Assembly (NCBI RefSeq): GCF_023502325.1 | Contig: NZ_JAMFLZ010000004.1 | Span: 496,001-560,000, forward strand | Direction of reading: 5' to 3' | Source: Wocania_A spongiicola | GTDB taxonomy: Bacteria; Bacteroidota; Bacteroidia; Flavobacteriales; Flavobacteriaceae | Length of the DNA: 64,000 bases | Shown here: positions 26,424 through 35,107 of the stretch, in pieces | How the letters are laid out: each line of letters starts with the position of its first letter | Position numbering within the stretch: position 1 is the stretch's first letter | Notes under the pieces: generated by a model | Seen by the model: only the letters and a program-made list of their open reading frames with translations | The model's database searches: none | What the model was told of the DNA's origin: nothing | Translations under genes and position numbers: made by a program

Positions 26424-26455
26424 AAACAATAAACTTAAATAAAAATTTAAAAAAA

Positions 26456-27496
26456 ATGGGTAAAGTAGTTACGTTTGGAGAAATCATGTTACGATTAGCT
26501 CCGCAAGGGTTTTTAAGATTTTCACAAGCTAATAACTTTGATGCTGTTTATGGAGGAGGAGAATCTAATGTTGCAGTATCTTTAGCAAATTATGGAGTGT
26601 CTGTAGATTTTGTAACACGTTTACCAAAAAATGATATTGGTGAATGTGCTATGATGGAAATGCGAAAACGCGGTGTTGGGGTAGATAAAATTGTTTATGG
26701 AGGTGATCGTTTGGGGATTTATTTTTTAGAGACTGGAGCAGTTTCAAGAGGAAGTAAGGTAGTTTATGATAGAGCACATTCTGCGATTGCAGAAATAGAG
26801 CAAGGAATGATAGATTGGGATACTGTTTTTGAAGGTGTAGAATGGTTTCATTGGACAGGAATAACTCCTGCAATATCACAAGGCGCTGCTGATGTTTGTT
26901 TAGAAGCCCTAAAAGCTGCTAGTGCAAAAGGAATTACGATTTCTACCGATTTAAATTATAGAGCAAAACTTTGGAACTATGGTGGAGATAGAGAAGCCAT
27001 TATGACTGAATTGACTTCATATTGCGATATTATTTTAGGAAACGAAGAAGATGCTGAAAAACACTTTGGAATTCACCCAGAAGGGTTAGATGTACATAAG
27101 CATGGGCATGATGTTAAAGCTGAAGCTTTTTTATCTGTTTGTAAACAGATGATGAATAAATTTCCAAGAGCTAAAAAAGTAATAACCACTTTAAGAGGCT
27201 CTATTTCGGCATCTCATAATACATGGGCAGGTGTTTTGTATGACGGTAAAAAAATGTATGAAACACGTCAATATCAAATCACAGATATTGTTGATCGAGT
27301 TGGCGGTGGAGATTCTTTTATGGGAGGTTTAATATACGGCTTACTAACATACCCAGAAGATGATCAAAATGCTTTAGATTTTGCTGTAGCTGCATCGTGC
27401 TTAAAACACACTATTAAAGGAGATGCTAACTTAGTGACAGTTTCAGAAGTAGAAAAATTAATGGGGGGTGATGCTTCTGGTCGAGTAGCGCGCTAA
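26456..27496 (+). CDS. kdgK: 2-keto-3-deoxygluconate kinase (PfkB family)
   Basis: A 346-residue ribokinase-like sugar kinase. It opens with VVTFGEIMLRLAP and has YGGGESNVAVSLANYG near residues 33-48. The catalytic GGGDSFMGGLIYGLL (anion hole and base Asp) sits near residue 280. Phosphorylation of 2-keto-3-deoxygluconate to KDPG in the cytoplasm is inferred from family similarity and from the aldolase gene 22 bases downstream. Regulated by the divergent LacI protein through O1/O2. Confidence 0.9.
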   Translation: MGKVVTFGEIMLRLAPQGFLRFSQANNFDAVYGGGESNVAVSLANYGVSVDFVTRLPKNDIGECAMMEMRKRGVGVDKIVYGGDRLGIYFLETGAVSRGSKVVYDRAHSAIAEIEQGMIDWDTVFEGVEWFHWTGITPAISQGAADVCLEALKAASAKGITISTDLNYRAKLWNYGGDREAIMTELTSYCDIILGNEEDAEKHFGIHPEGLDVHKHGHDVKAEAFLSVCKQMMNKFPRAKKVITTLRGSISASHNTWAGVLYDGKKMYETRQYQITDIVDRVGGGDSFMGGLIYGLLTYPEDDQNALDFAVAASCLKHTIKGDANLVTVSEVEKLMGGDASGRVAR

Positions 27497-27518
27497 TCAA
27501 TTATAAAAACAATATAAA

Positions 27519-28196
27519 ATGACACAATTTACAAGAATAGAAGTTGCTAATGCAATGAAAGAAACTGGAATGATTCCTTTGTTTTTTAATAACGATTTAG
27601 AGCTTAGTAAAAAAATACTAAAAGCTTGCTATAATGGAGGTGCTCGCTTAATGGAGTTTACTGCTCGAGGAGATTTTGCTCATGAAGTTTTTGGAGAACT
27701 AACCAAGTATGCAATTGCAGAGTTACCAGGAATGATTATGGGAGTAGGTTCTGTAACAGATGCAGCTGCAGCATCCTTATATATGGCATTAGGAGCAAAC
27801 TTTATAGTAACACCAGTACTAAGAGAAGATATTGCCATAGTATGTAATAGAAGAAAAGTATTATGGTCACCAGGGTGCGGAACGTTGACAGAAATTGCTA
27901 AAGCGGAAGAACTTGGATGTGAAATAGTGAAATTATTCCCTGGAGATATTTACGGGCCAAAGTTTGTTAAAGGAGTGAGAGGCCCACAACCTTGGACTTC
28001 TATTATGCCAACAGGTGGAGTGTCTCCAACTCAAGAAAACTTAAAAGCTTGGTTTGATGCCGGGGTTACATGTGTTGGAATGGGTTCTAAATTGATATCT
28101 AAAGATATTATAGCAAATAAAGATTATAATAAGCTTGAACAAGATGTAAAAGAAGCATTAAATATAATTAAAGAAGTTAGAAAAACTGTTTGTTAA
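27519..28196 (+). CDS. eda: KDPG aldolase (bifunctional KHG/KDPG type)
   Basis: A 225-residue class I aldolase. Glu46 (LMEFTARG) and the Schiff-base Lys138 (EIVKLFPGD) are in place, as are GVGSVTD, VTPVLRED, SPGCGTLTE and MPTGGVSP. It splits 2-keto-3-deoxy-6-phosphogluconate into pyruvate and glyceraldehyde-3-phosphate, the last step of alginate breakdown. Second gene of the kdgK-eda operon. Its stop lies only seven bases from the end of convergent hutI, with no visible terminator between them. Confidence 0.93.
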   Translation: MTQFTRIEVANAMKETGMIPLFFNNDLELSKKILKACYNGGARLMEFTARGDFAHEVFGELTKYAIAELPGMIMGVGSVTDAAAASLYMALGANFIVTPVLREDIAIVCNRRKVLWSPGCGTLTEIAKAEELGCEIVKLFPGDIYGPKFVKGVRGPQPWTSIMPTGGVSPTQENLKAWFDAGVTCVGMGSKLISKDIIANKDYNKLEQDVKEALNIIKEVRKTVC

Positions 28197-28203
28197 ATTA
28201 GCT

Positions 28204-29448
28204 TTAACTAACCAGCCACTTTTTTCCTTTTAAATACACAAAATCTATTTGATGATTTCCAAAAGAGTAAGGAATAAATCCATAAGAATTAATAGGCTCA
28301 GTCACTATTAAATTAGCTTGTTTGCCAATAGATATTGTACCAACTTCTTTTTCTAATCCCATGGCATAAGCGCCATTAATAGTGGCTGCGTTAATTGCTT
28401 CTTCAGGTGTCATTTTCATTTTGATACAAGCTGTAGAAATCACAAAATTCATATTTCCTGAAGGTGTAGAACCTGGGTTATAATCGGTTGCTAAAGCTAA
28501 AGGAAGTCCGGCATCTATCATTTTTCGAGCAGGGGTATATGGAATGCTTAAAAAATACGAACAGCTTGGTAATGCTACAGGCATAGTATTAGTATTTTGA
28601 AGCGCAGCGATATCTTCATCTCGCATCTCTTCTAAATGATCTACAGATAAAGCACCGTGTTTTATACCTGCTTGTACACCTCCAATGGCTGTAAATTGAT
28701 TGACATGTATTTTAGGAGTAAGTCCATGTTTTTTTCCTGCTTCTAAAATAAGCTCAGTATCTTCAACGGAAAAGTACCCCGTTTCACAAAATATATCGAT
28801 GTATTCTGCTAATTTTTCTTCTGAAATTTTTGGTAATACATCATCAATAAGCATTTGTAAATAATCAGCTTTATTGTTTTTGTAATTTGCAGGAACAGCA
28901 TGAGCACCTAAAAAAGTGGCTTTTATTTCAATAGGATAGTTTTTTTTAAGACGTTTTATAACACGAAGCATTTTTAATTCTGCTTTTTCAGTTAGTCCAT
29001 ACCCAGATTTAATTTCAACGGCTCCTGTACCTAGTTTTATTATTTCTTCTAACCTAAGTTTACTTTGCTTATATAAATCATCTTCTGAGGTTTCCTGTAA
29101 CTTCTTTGCTGAATTTAAAATTCCACCTCCATTATTGGCAATTTCTTTATACGATAAACCATTTATTCTGTCAACAAATTCGCTTTCTCTGTTTCCAGCA
29201 TAAACAATATGTGTATGCGAATCACACCACGATGGGAGCATCATTTTTCCGGTAGCGTCAATGACTTCTGAGAAATCATTATTAGGGCATTCTGCCATCT
29301 CTCCAAAGTTGGCTATTAAACCATTTTCAACTACCAAAAAGGCATTTTTAATGGTTGGCAATATCGCCATGTCTTTACCCGAAAGAAATGCAACTGGTTC
29401 TGTACGGACTTGAATTAATTCTTTAATATTTTTAAATAATGTGGTCAT
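28204..29448 (-). CDS. hutI: Imidazolonepropionase
   Basis: A 414-residue amidohydrolase. Metal-binding SHTHIVYAG lies near residues 75-83, and GAHAVP, VDHLEEM and ATDYNPGSTPS follow in the expected order. It hydrolyses 4-imidazolone-5-propionate to N-formimino-L-glutamate in histidine degradation. The ATG shares one base with the stop of hutU (CATTA on the plus strand), so translation is probably coupled. Confidence 0.94.
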   Translation of the reverse strand: MTTLFKNIKELIQVRTEPVAFLSGKDMAILPTIKNAFLVVENGLIANFGEMAECPNNDFSEVIDATGKMMLPSWCDSHTHIVYAGNRESEFVDRINGLSYKEIANNGGGILNSAKKLQETSEDDLYKQSKLRLEEIIKLGTGAVEIKSGYGLTEKAELKMLRVIKRLKKNYPIEIKATFLGAHAVPANYKNNKADYLQMLIDDVLPKISEEKLAEYIDIFCETGYFSVEDTELILEAGKKHGLTPKIHVNQFTAIGGVQAGIKHGALSVDHLEEMRDEDIAALQNTNTMPVALPSCSYFLSIPYTPARKMIDAGLPLALATDYNPGSTPSGNMNFVISTACIKMKMTPEEAINAATINGAYAMGLEKEVGTISIGKQANLIVTEPINSYGFIPYSFGNHQIDFVYLKGKKWLVS

Positions 29449-31445
29449 TAAAATAAATTGTTTAACAATTCGTCTTCAACAATATTTGGTAAAGTTACTT
29501 TTAAATTAGGAGTTCTTTCCATTTCTCGTTTTATAGCAAATAAAGCTTCGTCATTCCTTGCCCAGCTTCTACGAGCAATTCCGTTATTTACATCGTAAAA
29601 CAACATGTTTCTTAAACGTGCTTCGGCTTCTTTAGTACCATCTAGTAACATGCCAAAACCACCATTTATTACCTCTCCCCAGCCAACACCACCACCATTG
29701 TGTATAGATACCCAAGTGGCACCTCTAAAGCTATCACCAATAACATTATGTATAGCCATATCTGCTGTAAATTTACTGCCGTCATAAATATTGGAGGTTT
29801 CTCTAAAAGGTGAATCGGTTCCACTTACATCGTGGTGATCTCTACCTAAAACTATTGGTCCAATTTTACCAGTTGCAATAGCATCATTAAAGGCTTTTGC
29901 TATTTTTGCGCGACCTTCGGCATCAGCATATAGTATACGAGCCTGTGAACCAACTACCATTTTATTTTTTTTAGCATTTTTTATCCAAGTAATATTATCT
30001 TGCATTTGCTGTTGAATTTCTTCAGGAGAATTCTTCATGATTTCCTGTAATACTTCGGCAGCAATACTATCTGTGGCATCTAAATCTTCAGGTTTGCCAG
30101 ATGTACATACCCAACGAAAAGGACCAAATCCATAGTCAAAGCACATAGGACCTAAAATATCTTGCACATAGGATGGGTATTTAAAATCGATACCATTTTC
30201 TGCCATTATATCTGCTCCTGCTCGTGATGCTTCTAGTAAAAAAGCATTTCCATAATCAAAAAAGTAAGTTCCTTTAGCTACGTGTTTATTGATAGATGCA
30301 GCATGCCTTCGTAATGATTTCTGAACTTCTTCTTTAAACCTTAGTGGTTCTTCTCGAATTAATCGATTTGCCTCTTCATAAGAAACATCAACTGGATAAT
30401 AACCCCCTGTCCATGGAATGTGTAATGATGTTTGATCAGATCCAAGGTGAATGAAAATATCTTCTTTATCAAAGCGCTCCCAAACGTCAACAATATTACC
30501 AATAAAAGCAATTGAAACTACTTCGCTATTAGCTTGGGCTTGCTTTACTCTGGTTACCAAGCTAGCAATATTATCAATTAAAATATCAACCCAACCTTGT
30601 TCATGTCGTTTAATGGCTGCTTTCGAATTTACTTCTGCACAAATAGTGATACAACCTGCAATATTTCCTGCTTTTGGTTGCGCACCACTCATACCGCCCA
30701 ACCCAGCAGTTAAAAATATTTTTCCAGCTGGGGCTTCATTTTTTTGTAAAATCTTTCTAAATGCGTTCATAACCGTAATAGTCGTTCCATGTACAATACC
30801 TTGAGGCCCAATATACATAAAAGAACCCGCAGTCATTTGCCCATATTGCGAAACACCTAAGGCGTTAAATTTTTCCCAATCGTCTGGTTGTGAATAGTTA
30901 GGGATTACCATACCGTTAGTAACAACCACTCTAGGAGCATGCTTTGATGATGGAAATAATCCCATAGGGTGACCTGAATACATATGAAGTGTTTGATTAT
31001 CTGTCATGGTTGCTAAATATTGCATTACCAATAAATATTGTGCCCAATTTTGAAAAACAGCACCATTGCCACCATAAGTAATTAATTCTTCTGGGTGTTG
31101 TGCTACATTTGGATCAAGGTTATTTTGAATCATTAGCATAATAGATGCTGCTTGTGAGGAATATGCTGGATATTCAGAAATAGGCCTAGCGAAAATCTTA
31201 TAAGCTGGTTTGAACCTGTACATATAAATTCTACCATATTCTTTTAATTCTTCCGCAAATTCAAGAGCTAACTCTTCATGCCATTTTTTAGGAAAGTAGC
31301 GCAATGCATTGCGTATAGCTAATTGCTTCTCTTCTTTATTTAATATATCTTTTCTTTTAGGTGCTCTATTGGCATCTTTTGGGTAATCTTTTTTTACTGG
31401 TAATTCAGAAGGGATGCCTTGTAATATTTGTTCTTTAAAAGTCAT
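29448..31445 (-). CDS. hutU: Urocanate hydratase
   Basis: A 665-residue protein, about 100 residues longer than the classical HutU of around 555. NAD-binding GLGGMSGAQPKA lies near residue 245, and the motifs YGGNGAVFQNW, MYSGHPMGLFPS, GRDHHDVSGTDSPFRET and HNGGGVGWGEVINGGFG are conserved. It converts urocanate to imidazolonepropionate. Middle gene of hutH-hutU-hutI, 11 bases after hutH. The longer form is a distinct clade, not a fusion as far as can be seen. Confidence 0.92.
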   Translation of the reverse strand: MTFKEQILQGIPSELPVKKDYPKDANRAPKRKDILNKEEKQLAIRNALRYFPKKWHEELALEFAEELKEYGRIYMYRFKPAYKIFARPISEYPAYSSQAASIMLMIQNNLDPNVAQHPEELITYGGNGAVFQNWAQYLLVMQYLATMTDNQTLHMYSGHPMGLFPSSKHAPRVVVTNGMVIPNYSQPDDWEKFNALGVSQYGQMTAGSFMYIGPQGIVHGTTITVMNAFRKILQKNEAPAGKIFLTAGLGGMSGAQPKAGNIAGCITICAEVNSKAAIKRHEQGWVDILIDNIASLVTRVKQAQANSEVVSIAFIGNIVDVWERFDKEDIFIHLGSDQTSLHIPWTGGYYPVDVSYEEANRLIREEPLRFKEEVQKSLRRHAASINKHVAKGTYFFDYGNAFLLEASRAGADIMAENGIDFKYPSYVQDILGPMCFDYGFGPFRWVCTSGKPEDLDATDSIAAEVLQEIMKNSPEEIQQQMQDNITWIKNAKKNKMVVGSQARILYADAEGRAKIAKAFNDAIATGKIGPIVLGRDHHDVSGTDSPFRETSNIYDGSKFTADMAIHNVIGDSFRGATWVSIHNGGGVGWGEVINGGFGMLLDGTKEAEARLRNMLFYDVNNGIARRSWARNDEALFAIKREMERTPNLKVTLPNIVEDELLNNLF

Positions 31446-31456
31446 GATTTAGATTT

Positions 31457-32947
31457 TTAATTTACTATAAAAACTTGGTTTTTAACCATTTCTATTAAAG
31501 TGTTAATGTCATCTTTTAATACGCGGTCTTCTTCTAATTTTGCAACTTTATTTCTAATTATTTTAAAATTCGCTTCAATTATCTTTGAGAATGTGTTAGG
31601 TCTTCTAAACTCTAAAGCTTGAGCTGCATACATTAATTCAATAGCAAATATTTTTTCTATGTTTCCTAATATTTGGTTGAATTTGCGTCCAGAGATGCTT
31701 CCCATTGAAACATGATCTTCTTGTCCTAAGGAAGTTGGAATACTATCAGCTGAAGCAGGGAAACATAGCGATTTATTTTCGGTTACCAAAGCTGCTGTGG
31801 TGTACTGCGGAATCATAAAACCAGAATTTAAACCACCAGCTTCAGTTAATAAACGTGGTAAACCATATTTGCCTTCTAAAATTAAAAAACAACGTCTATC
31901 AGAAATGTTACCTAATTCTGAGGCTGCGATTGAGGTATAGTCTAATGCCATGGCAAGTGGTTGCCCATGGAAATTTCCACCAGAAATAGCTTCTGTTTCA
32001 CTTAACACTATAGGGTTGTCTGTTACTGAATTCATTTCTATTTCTGCTAATTCATTTAAATGATAAAAAGCATTTCTTGATGCACCGTGTACTTGTGGCA
32101 TACAACGAATAGAATAAGGGTCTTGCACACGATCGCATTCAAAATGGTTTTCAACATTTTGAGAGTCTTTTAATAGCATACGAATACGCTCGGCAACTTT
32201 TAAATTACCTTTAAATGGACGAATACTGTGTAGTGCTTTTTTAAATGGAGAGGCACTTCCTTGAAAGCCTTCAAGTGTCATGGCTCCCGATAGGTCAGCT
32301 AAATCAAGTAGATATTCCATTTTCTTTAACCCAACTATAGTATGTGCCAAAATAAACTGTGTACCATTTATAAGCCCCAAACCTTCTTTTGCTTCCAATT
32401 GCATAGGTGTTAAATCATGTTTATCTAAAACACTCTTTGCAGGCACAATGGAGTCATTAATCCAAAACTCACCTTCGCCTAATAGAGGTAAAAATAAATG
32501 AGACAGAGGAGCCAAATCGCCTGATGCACCAACTGAACCTTGTTCTGGAACTATTGGTAATAAATCATTCTCAATAAAATATAAAATGCGTTCTATTAGT
32601 ATTAAACGAACTCCCGAAAACCCTTGACATAAGGCATGAACTTTGCAAATCATCATGATTTTAGACAGTTCTTTATCAATAGGGTTGCCAACACCAACCG
32701 CATGAGTTATTAATAAATTTTCTTGAAGCTTACTTGTTTCTTCAGGGGTTATCTGTACATCACATAAAGGCCCAAAGCCAGTATTAATCCCATATACAGC
32801 TTTGTTAGAACTAGCTATAGTTTCAACTTTTTGTCTGCAGTTGTTTATTTTTTCTGTGGCTTCTTTAGTAATAATAGCCTTTAAATTGCCTTGTGCAATG
32901 TTGATAGCTTTATTTACTGTAAGTTTATCTATTCCGTATTTAAACAT
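31457..32947 (-). CDS. hutH: Histidine ammonia-lyase
   Basis: A 496-residue lyase. The MIO prosthetic group is made from ASG in GSVGASGDLAPLSHL (near residues 140-154). NTGFGPLCD near residue 55 and QEDHVSMGS near 400 are conserved. It deaminates histidine to urocanate, the first step of the pathway. It is the promoter-proximal gene of the hut operon, with a TAACTTTG box on the minus strand at 32974-32981 and a divergent LysR gene. Confidence 0.94.
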   Translation of the reverse strand: MFKYGIDKLTVNKAINIAQGNLKAIITKEATEKINNCRQKVETIASSNKAVYGINTGFGPLCDVQITPEETSKLQENLLITHAVGVGNPIDKELSKIMMICKVHALCQGFSGVRLILIERILYFIENDLLPIVPEQGSVGASGDLAPLSHLFLPLLGEGEFWINDSIVPAKSVLDKHDLTPMQLEAKEGLGLINGTQFILAHTIVGLKKMEYLLDLADLSGAMTLEGFQGSASPFKKALHSIRPFKGNLKVAERIRMLLKDSQNVENHFECDRVQDPYSIRCMPQVHGASRNAFYHLNELAEIEMNSVTDNPIVLSETEAISGGNFHGQPLAMALDYTSIAASELGNISDRRCFLILEGKYGLPRLLTEAGGLNSGFMIPQYTTAALVTENKSLCFPASADSIPTSLGQEDHVSMGSISGRKFNQILGNIEKIFAIELMYAAQALEFRRPNTFSKIIEANFKIIRNKVAKLEEDRVLKDDINTLIEMVKNQVFIVN

Positions 32948-32964
32948 TTATTGAATTCTATGGA

Positions 32965-33010
32965 TTGTTTTTACAAAGTTATTTATAAATTTGATACTTA
33001 TTAATATCAA
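32965..33010. promoter_or_regulatory. Divergent hutH / lysR promoters and LysR-type dyad
   Basis: Plus strand: TTG (32965-32967), 18 bases, TAAATTTG (32986-32993) for the lysR gene. Minus strand: TAACTTTG at 32974-32981 for hutH. A dyad TTGATA-N8-TATCAA lies at 32991-33010, beside the lysR -7 box and over the -33 side of the hutH promoter, where an activating LysR protein would bind. Confidence 0.6.
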
Positions 33011-33031
33011 TACAATAGTTAAATAATAACT

Positions 33032-33913
33032 ATGAAGCATCAATTAGAATTAAGGCATTTAAAATATTTTGTAGCTGTTGCTGAAGATTTACATTTTAGA
33101 AAAGCAGCAGAACGATTGTTTATCTCTCAACCTGGTTTGAGCAGACAAATAAAACAAATGGAAAACGATTTAGGAGTTAAATTGTTTGAGCGTCATAACA
33201 GAAAAGTGGAATTGACAAAAGCTGGAAGTTATTTAAAAACTGAAATCATTCAATACTTGAAAGACTTGGACCGTATTTTTAATCAAACCAAACTGCTAAA
33301 TGATGGTATTGGGGGCGACTTAAAATTTGGTTATGTTGGATCTGCAATGCAAAAAATTATACCTAATCTTTTATTAAAATTTAGAAACGAAAACCCAAAT
33401 GCTCAGTTTAGCTTAAAAGAGTTGGATAATCAAAAGCAAATAGAAAGTTTATTGTCTCACGATATGGATATAGGATTCGTTCGTCTGGAAAGAGTACCAA
33501 GAGGTTTGGAAATAAAACCAGTTTTGAAAGAAAATTTTTGTTTGGTTTTGCCAATAAACCACCCAATAAATGTTACTAATTTTAAAAGTATTAAGCAGTT
33601 TAAAAATGATGCTTTCATTTTATTTGATTCTAAATACAGTGCTTCATATTTTGAAAAGGTGATGCAAATTTTTGATGACAATGGTTTTACTCCAATTATA
33701 GCTCACAATACTATTCATGCAAGTTCTATATATAAGTTAGTAGAAAATAATTTTGGAATTTCTATAGTTCCAAAATCACTACAGACTCAAAATGTAAAAG
33801 GGGTTAAGTTTATTGAATTAACTAAAATTTCGCAAAAAACAGTACTATCTGTAGTTTGGAATAGAAAAAATAGAAACCCCATATTAGAAAAGTTTTTAAC
33901 TCATTTGGATTAA
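33032..33913 (+). CDS. LysR-family regulator, probably of the hut operon
   Basis: A 293-residue LTTR. The N-terminal helix-turn-helix is ELRHLKYFVAVAEDLHFRKAAERLFISQPGLSRQI (residues 6-40), followed by the linker helix and an effector domain of two subdomains (from about 90). The divergent arrangement with hutH and the dyad in between are typical of a LysR activator of the neighbouring operon. The effector is likely urocanate or another pathway compound, as an inference from other hut systems. Confidence 0.85.
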   Translation: MKHQLELRHLKYFVAVAEDLHFRKAAERLFISQPGLSRQIKQMENDLGVKLFERHNRKVELTKAGSYLKTEIIQYLKDLDRIFNQTKLLNDGIGGDLKFGYVGSAMQKIIPNLLLKFRNENPNAQFSLKELDNQKQIESLLSHDMDIGFVRLERVPRGLEIKPVLKENFCLVLPINHPINVTNFKSIKQFKNDAFILFDSKYSASYFEKVMQIFDDNGFTPIIAHNTIHASSIYKLVENNFGISIVPKSLQTQNVKGVKFIELTKISQKTVLSVVWNRKNRNPILEKFLTHLD

Positions 33914-33936
33914 GAATTTAGGAGACAAACTTAGCT

Positions 33937-33967
33937 TTGTATACTGAAATAAAATTCCATACTTTTG
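33937..33967 (+). promoter_or_regulatory. Promoter of the FKBP-type isomerase gene
   Basis: TTG (33937-33939), 20 bases, TACTTTTG (33960-33967), within the Bacteroidota consensus. It gives a leader of about 25 bases before the ATG at 33995. Confidence 0.6.
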
Positions 33968-33994
33968 GCTTCAAATAAAAATAAACTATAAAGA

Positions 33995-34723
33995 ATGAAA
34001 ACGATTAAATTTTTAAGTATTGCTTTAGTAGCAGTAATGTTATTTTCTTGTAATAAAAATGGAGTAACTAATAAGCCGTTAAAAACAGAAATTGATTCAG
34101 TAAGTTATGCTATAGGTTTAAGCACCGGAACGCAAATAAGAACAAATTTTAGCGATGCAGATGTAGACATTTTTATTCAAGGTCTTAGAAGTGGAGTTGA
34201 TTCAACAAATATTTTAATTGAGGGAGATAAAGTTAATTCTGTAATTCAGCAGTTCTTTAAAAAGAAACAACAAGCGGATCAAGAAAAACAGCAAGCAGAA
34301 CGTTTAAAAAAGCTTGAAGAGCAATATAATGATAACAAAGTTGCAGGAGAAAACTTTTTAGAAGAAAACAAAGCTAAGGAAGGTGTTAAAACAACAGCTT
34401 CTGGATTGCAATACATTGTTTTGAAAGAAGGAAATGGCGAAAAACCAGAAGCGTCTTCAAAAGTAAAAGTGCATTACCATGGAACTAATATTAATGGAGA
34501 AGTTTTTGATAGTTCTGTTGATAGAGGAACACCATCAGAGTTTTTTGTGAATCAAGTTATAAAAGGATGGACAGAAGGGTTGCAATTAATGCCAGTAGGT
34601 TCAAAATATAAATTCTTTATTCCTCAAGAATTATCATACGGAGCTTTTCCTCGACAAGGAGGTAAAATTAAACCATTTGATGCTTTAGTTTTTGAAGTTG
34701 AATTAATAGAAATTGTTAAGTAA
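33995..34723 (+). CDS. FKBP-type peptidyl-prolyl isomerase, lipoprotein
   Basis: A 242-residue protein with a lipoprotein signal (VAVMLFSC, Cys 19). An N-terminal FkpA/Mip dimerisation region (about 30-120, including a Lys/Gln/Glu-rich helix) precedes an FKBP domain (about 130-242) with VKVHYHGTNINGEVFDSS, FFVNQVIKGWTEGLQLMPVGSKYKFFIP and AFEVEL-like end strand. It should assist folding of exported proteins in the periplasm. Monocistronic, between its own promoter and a strong terminator. Confidence 0.92.
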   Translation: MKTIKFLSIALVAVMLFSCNKNGVTNKPLKTEIDSVSYAIGLSTGTQIRTNFSDADVDIFIQGLRSGVDSTNILIEGDKVNSVIQQFFKKKQQADQEKQQAERLKKLEEQYNDNKVAGENFLEENKAKEGVKTTASGLQYIVLKEGNGEKPEASSKVKVHYHGTNINGEVFDSSVDRGTPSEFFVNQVIKGWTEGLQLMPVGSKYKFFIPQELSYGAFPRQGGKIKPFDALVFEVELIEIVK

Positions 34724-34743
34724 AATAATTACTTGGTACTAAT

Positions 34744-34789
34744 AAAAAAAGCAGTCGTTTAAAATCACTTTTAAACGACTGCTTTTTTT
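34744..34789. terminator. Bidirectional Rho-independent terminator
   Basis: A 14-bp perfect GC-containing stem (GCAGTCGTTTAAAA with its complement) around TCAC, flanked by A7 on the left and T7 on the right, so it works in both directions: for the FKBP gene and for the minus-strand ORF ending at 34792. Confidence 0.9.
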
Positions 34790-34791
34790 AT

Positions 34792-34935
34792 TTAATTTTC
34801 AGAATTATCTTTTTTCTTTCCACTCATCATAAACTTGATAAGTATACCAATTAATGTAATGCAAACAATTCCAAAGATGGCAATCATTATTACTCAGTTA
34901 GTCCAGTTGTAAAGAGAAATGGCTTGAGTTATCAT
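34792..34935 (-). pseudogene. Small membrane-protein ORF with an in-frame TGA at codon 14
   Basis: In the 383-base gap after the FKBP gene, the minus strand reads MITQAISLYNWTN, then TGA (34896-34894), then VIMIAIFGIVCITLIGILIKF and a basic tail MMSGKKKDNSEN, stop at 34792. All 47 codons are in one frame. A strong hydrophobic helix with a positively charged end follows the stop, and a TGG (Trp) in place of TGA would restore one continuous protein. An alternative is a 29-residue protein starting at the internal ATG (34887). It ends three bases from the bidirectional terminator, which argues for real transcription. The function is unknown. Confidence 0.45.
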
Positions 34936-35107
34936 ATTTAAAAATTTTTAGTAAAAGTAAAGGATAATGTTTTTTGTAAATATGACTTTTATCAGATAAT
35001 CATCAGGTTTTTAAAATAAAATTATTTAGTTTTTTGTTTTAAAATAAATAGATAGTGTAATTAATAAACCAAGATTGTAACTTTGTAGCCTTAATAAATT
35101 AAATAGA

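Noticed and set aside
30451..30804. 117-codon plus-strand frame opposite hutU
   Set aside because: HutU is full length and conserved through this stretch, so the opposite frame is a by-product of its codon pattern.
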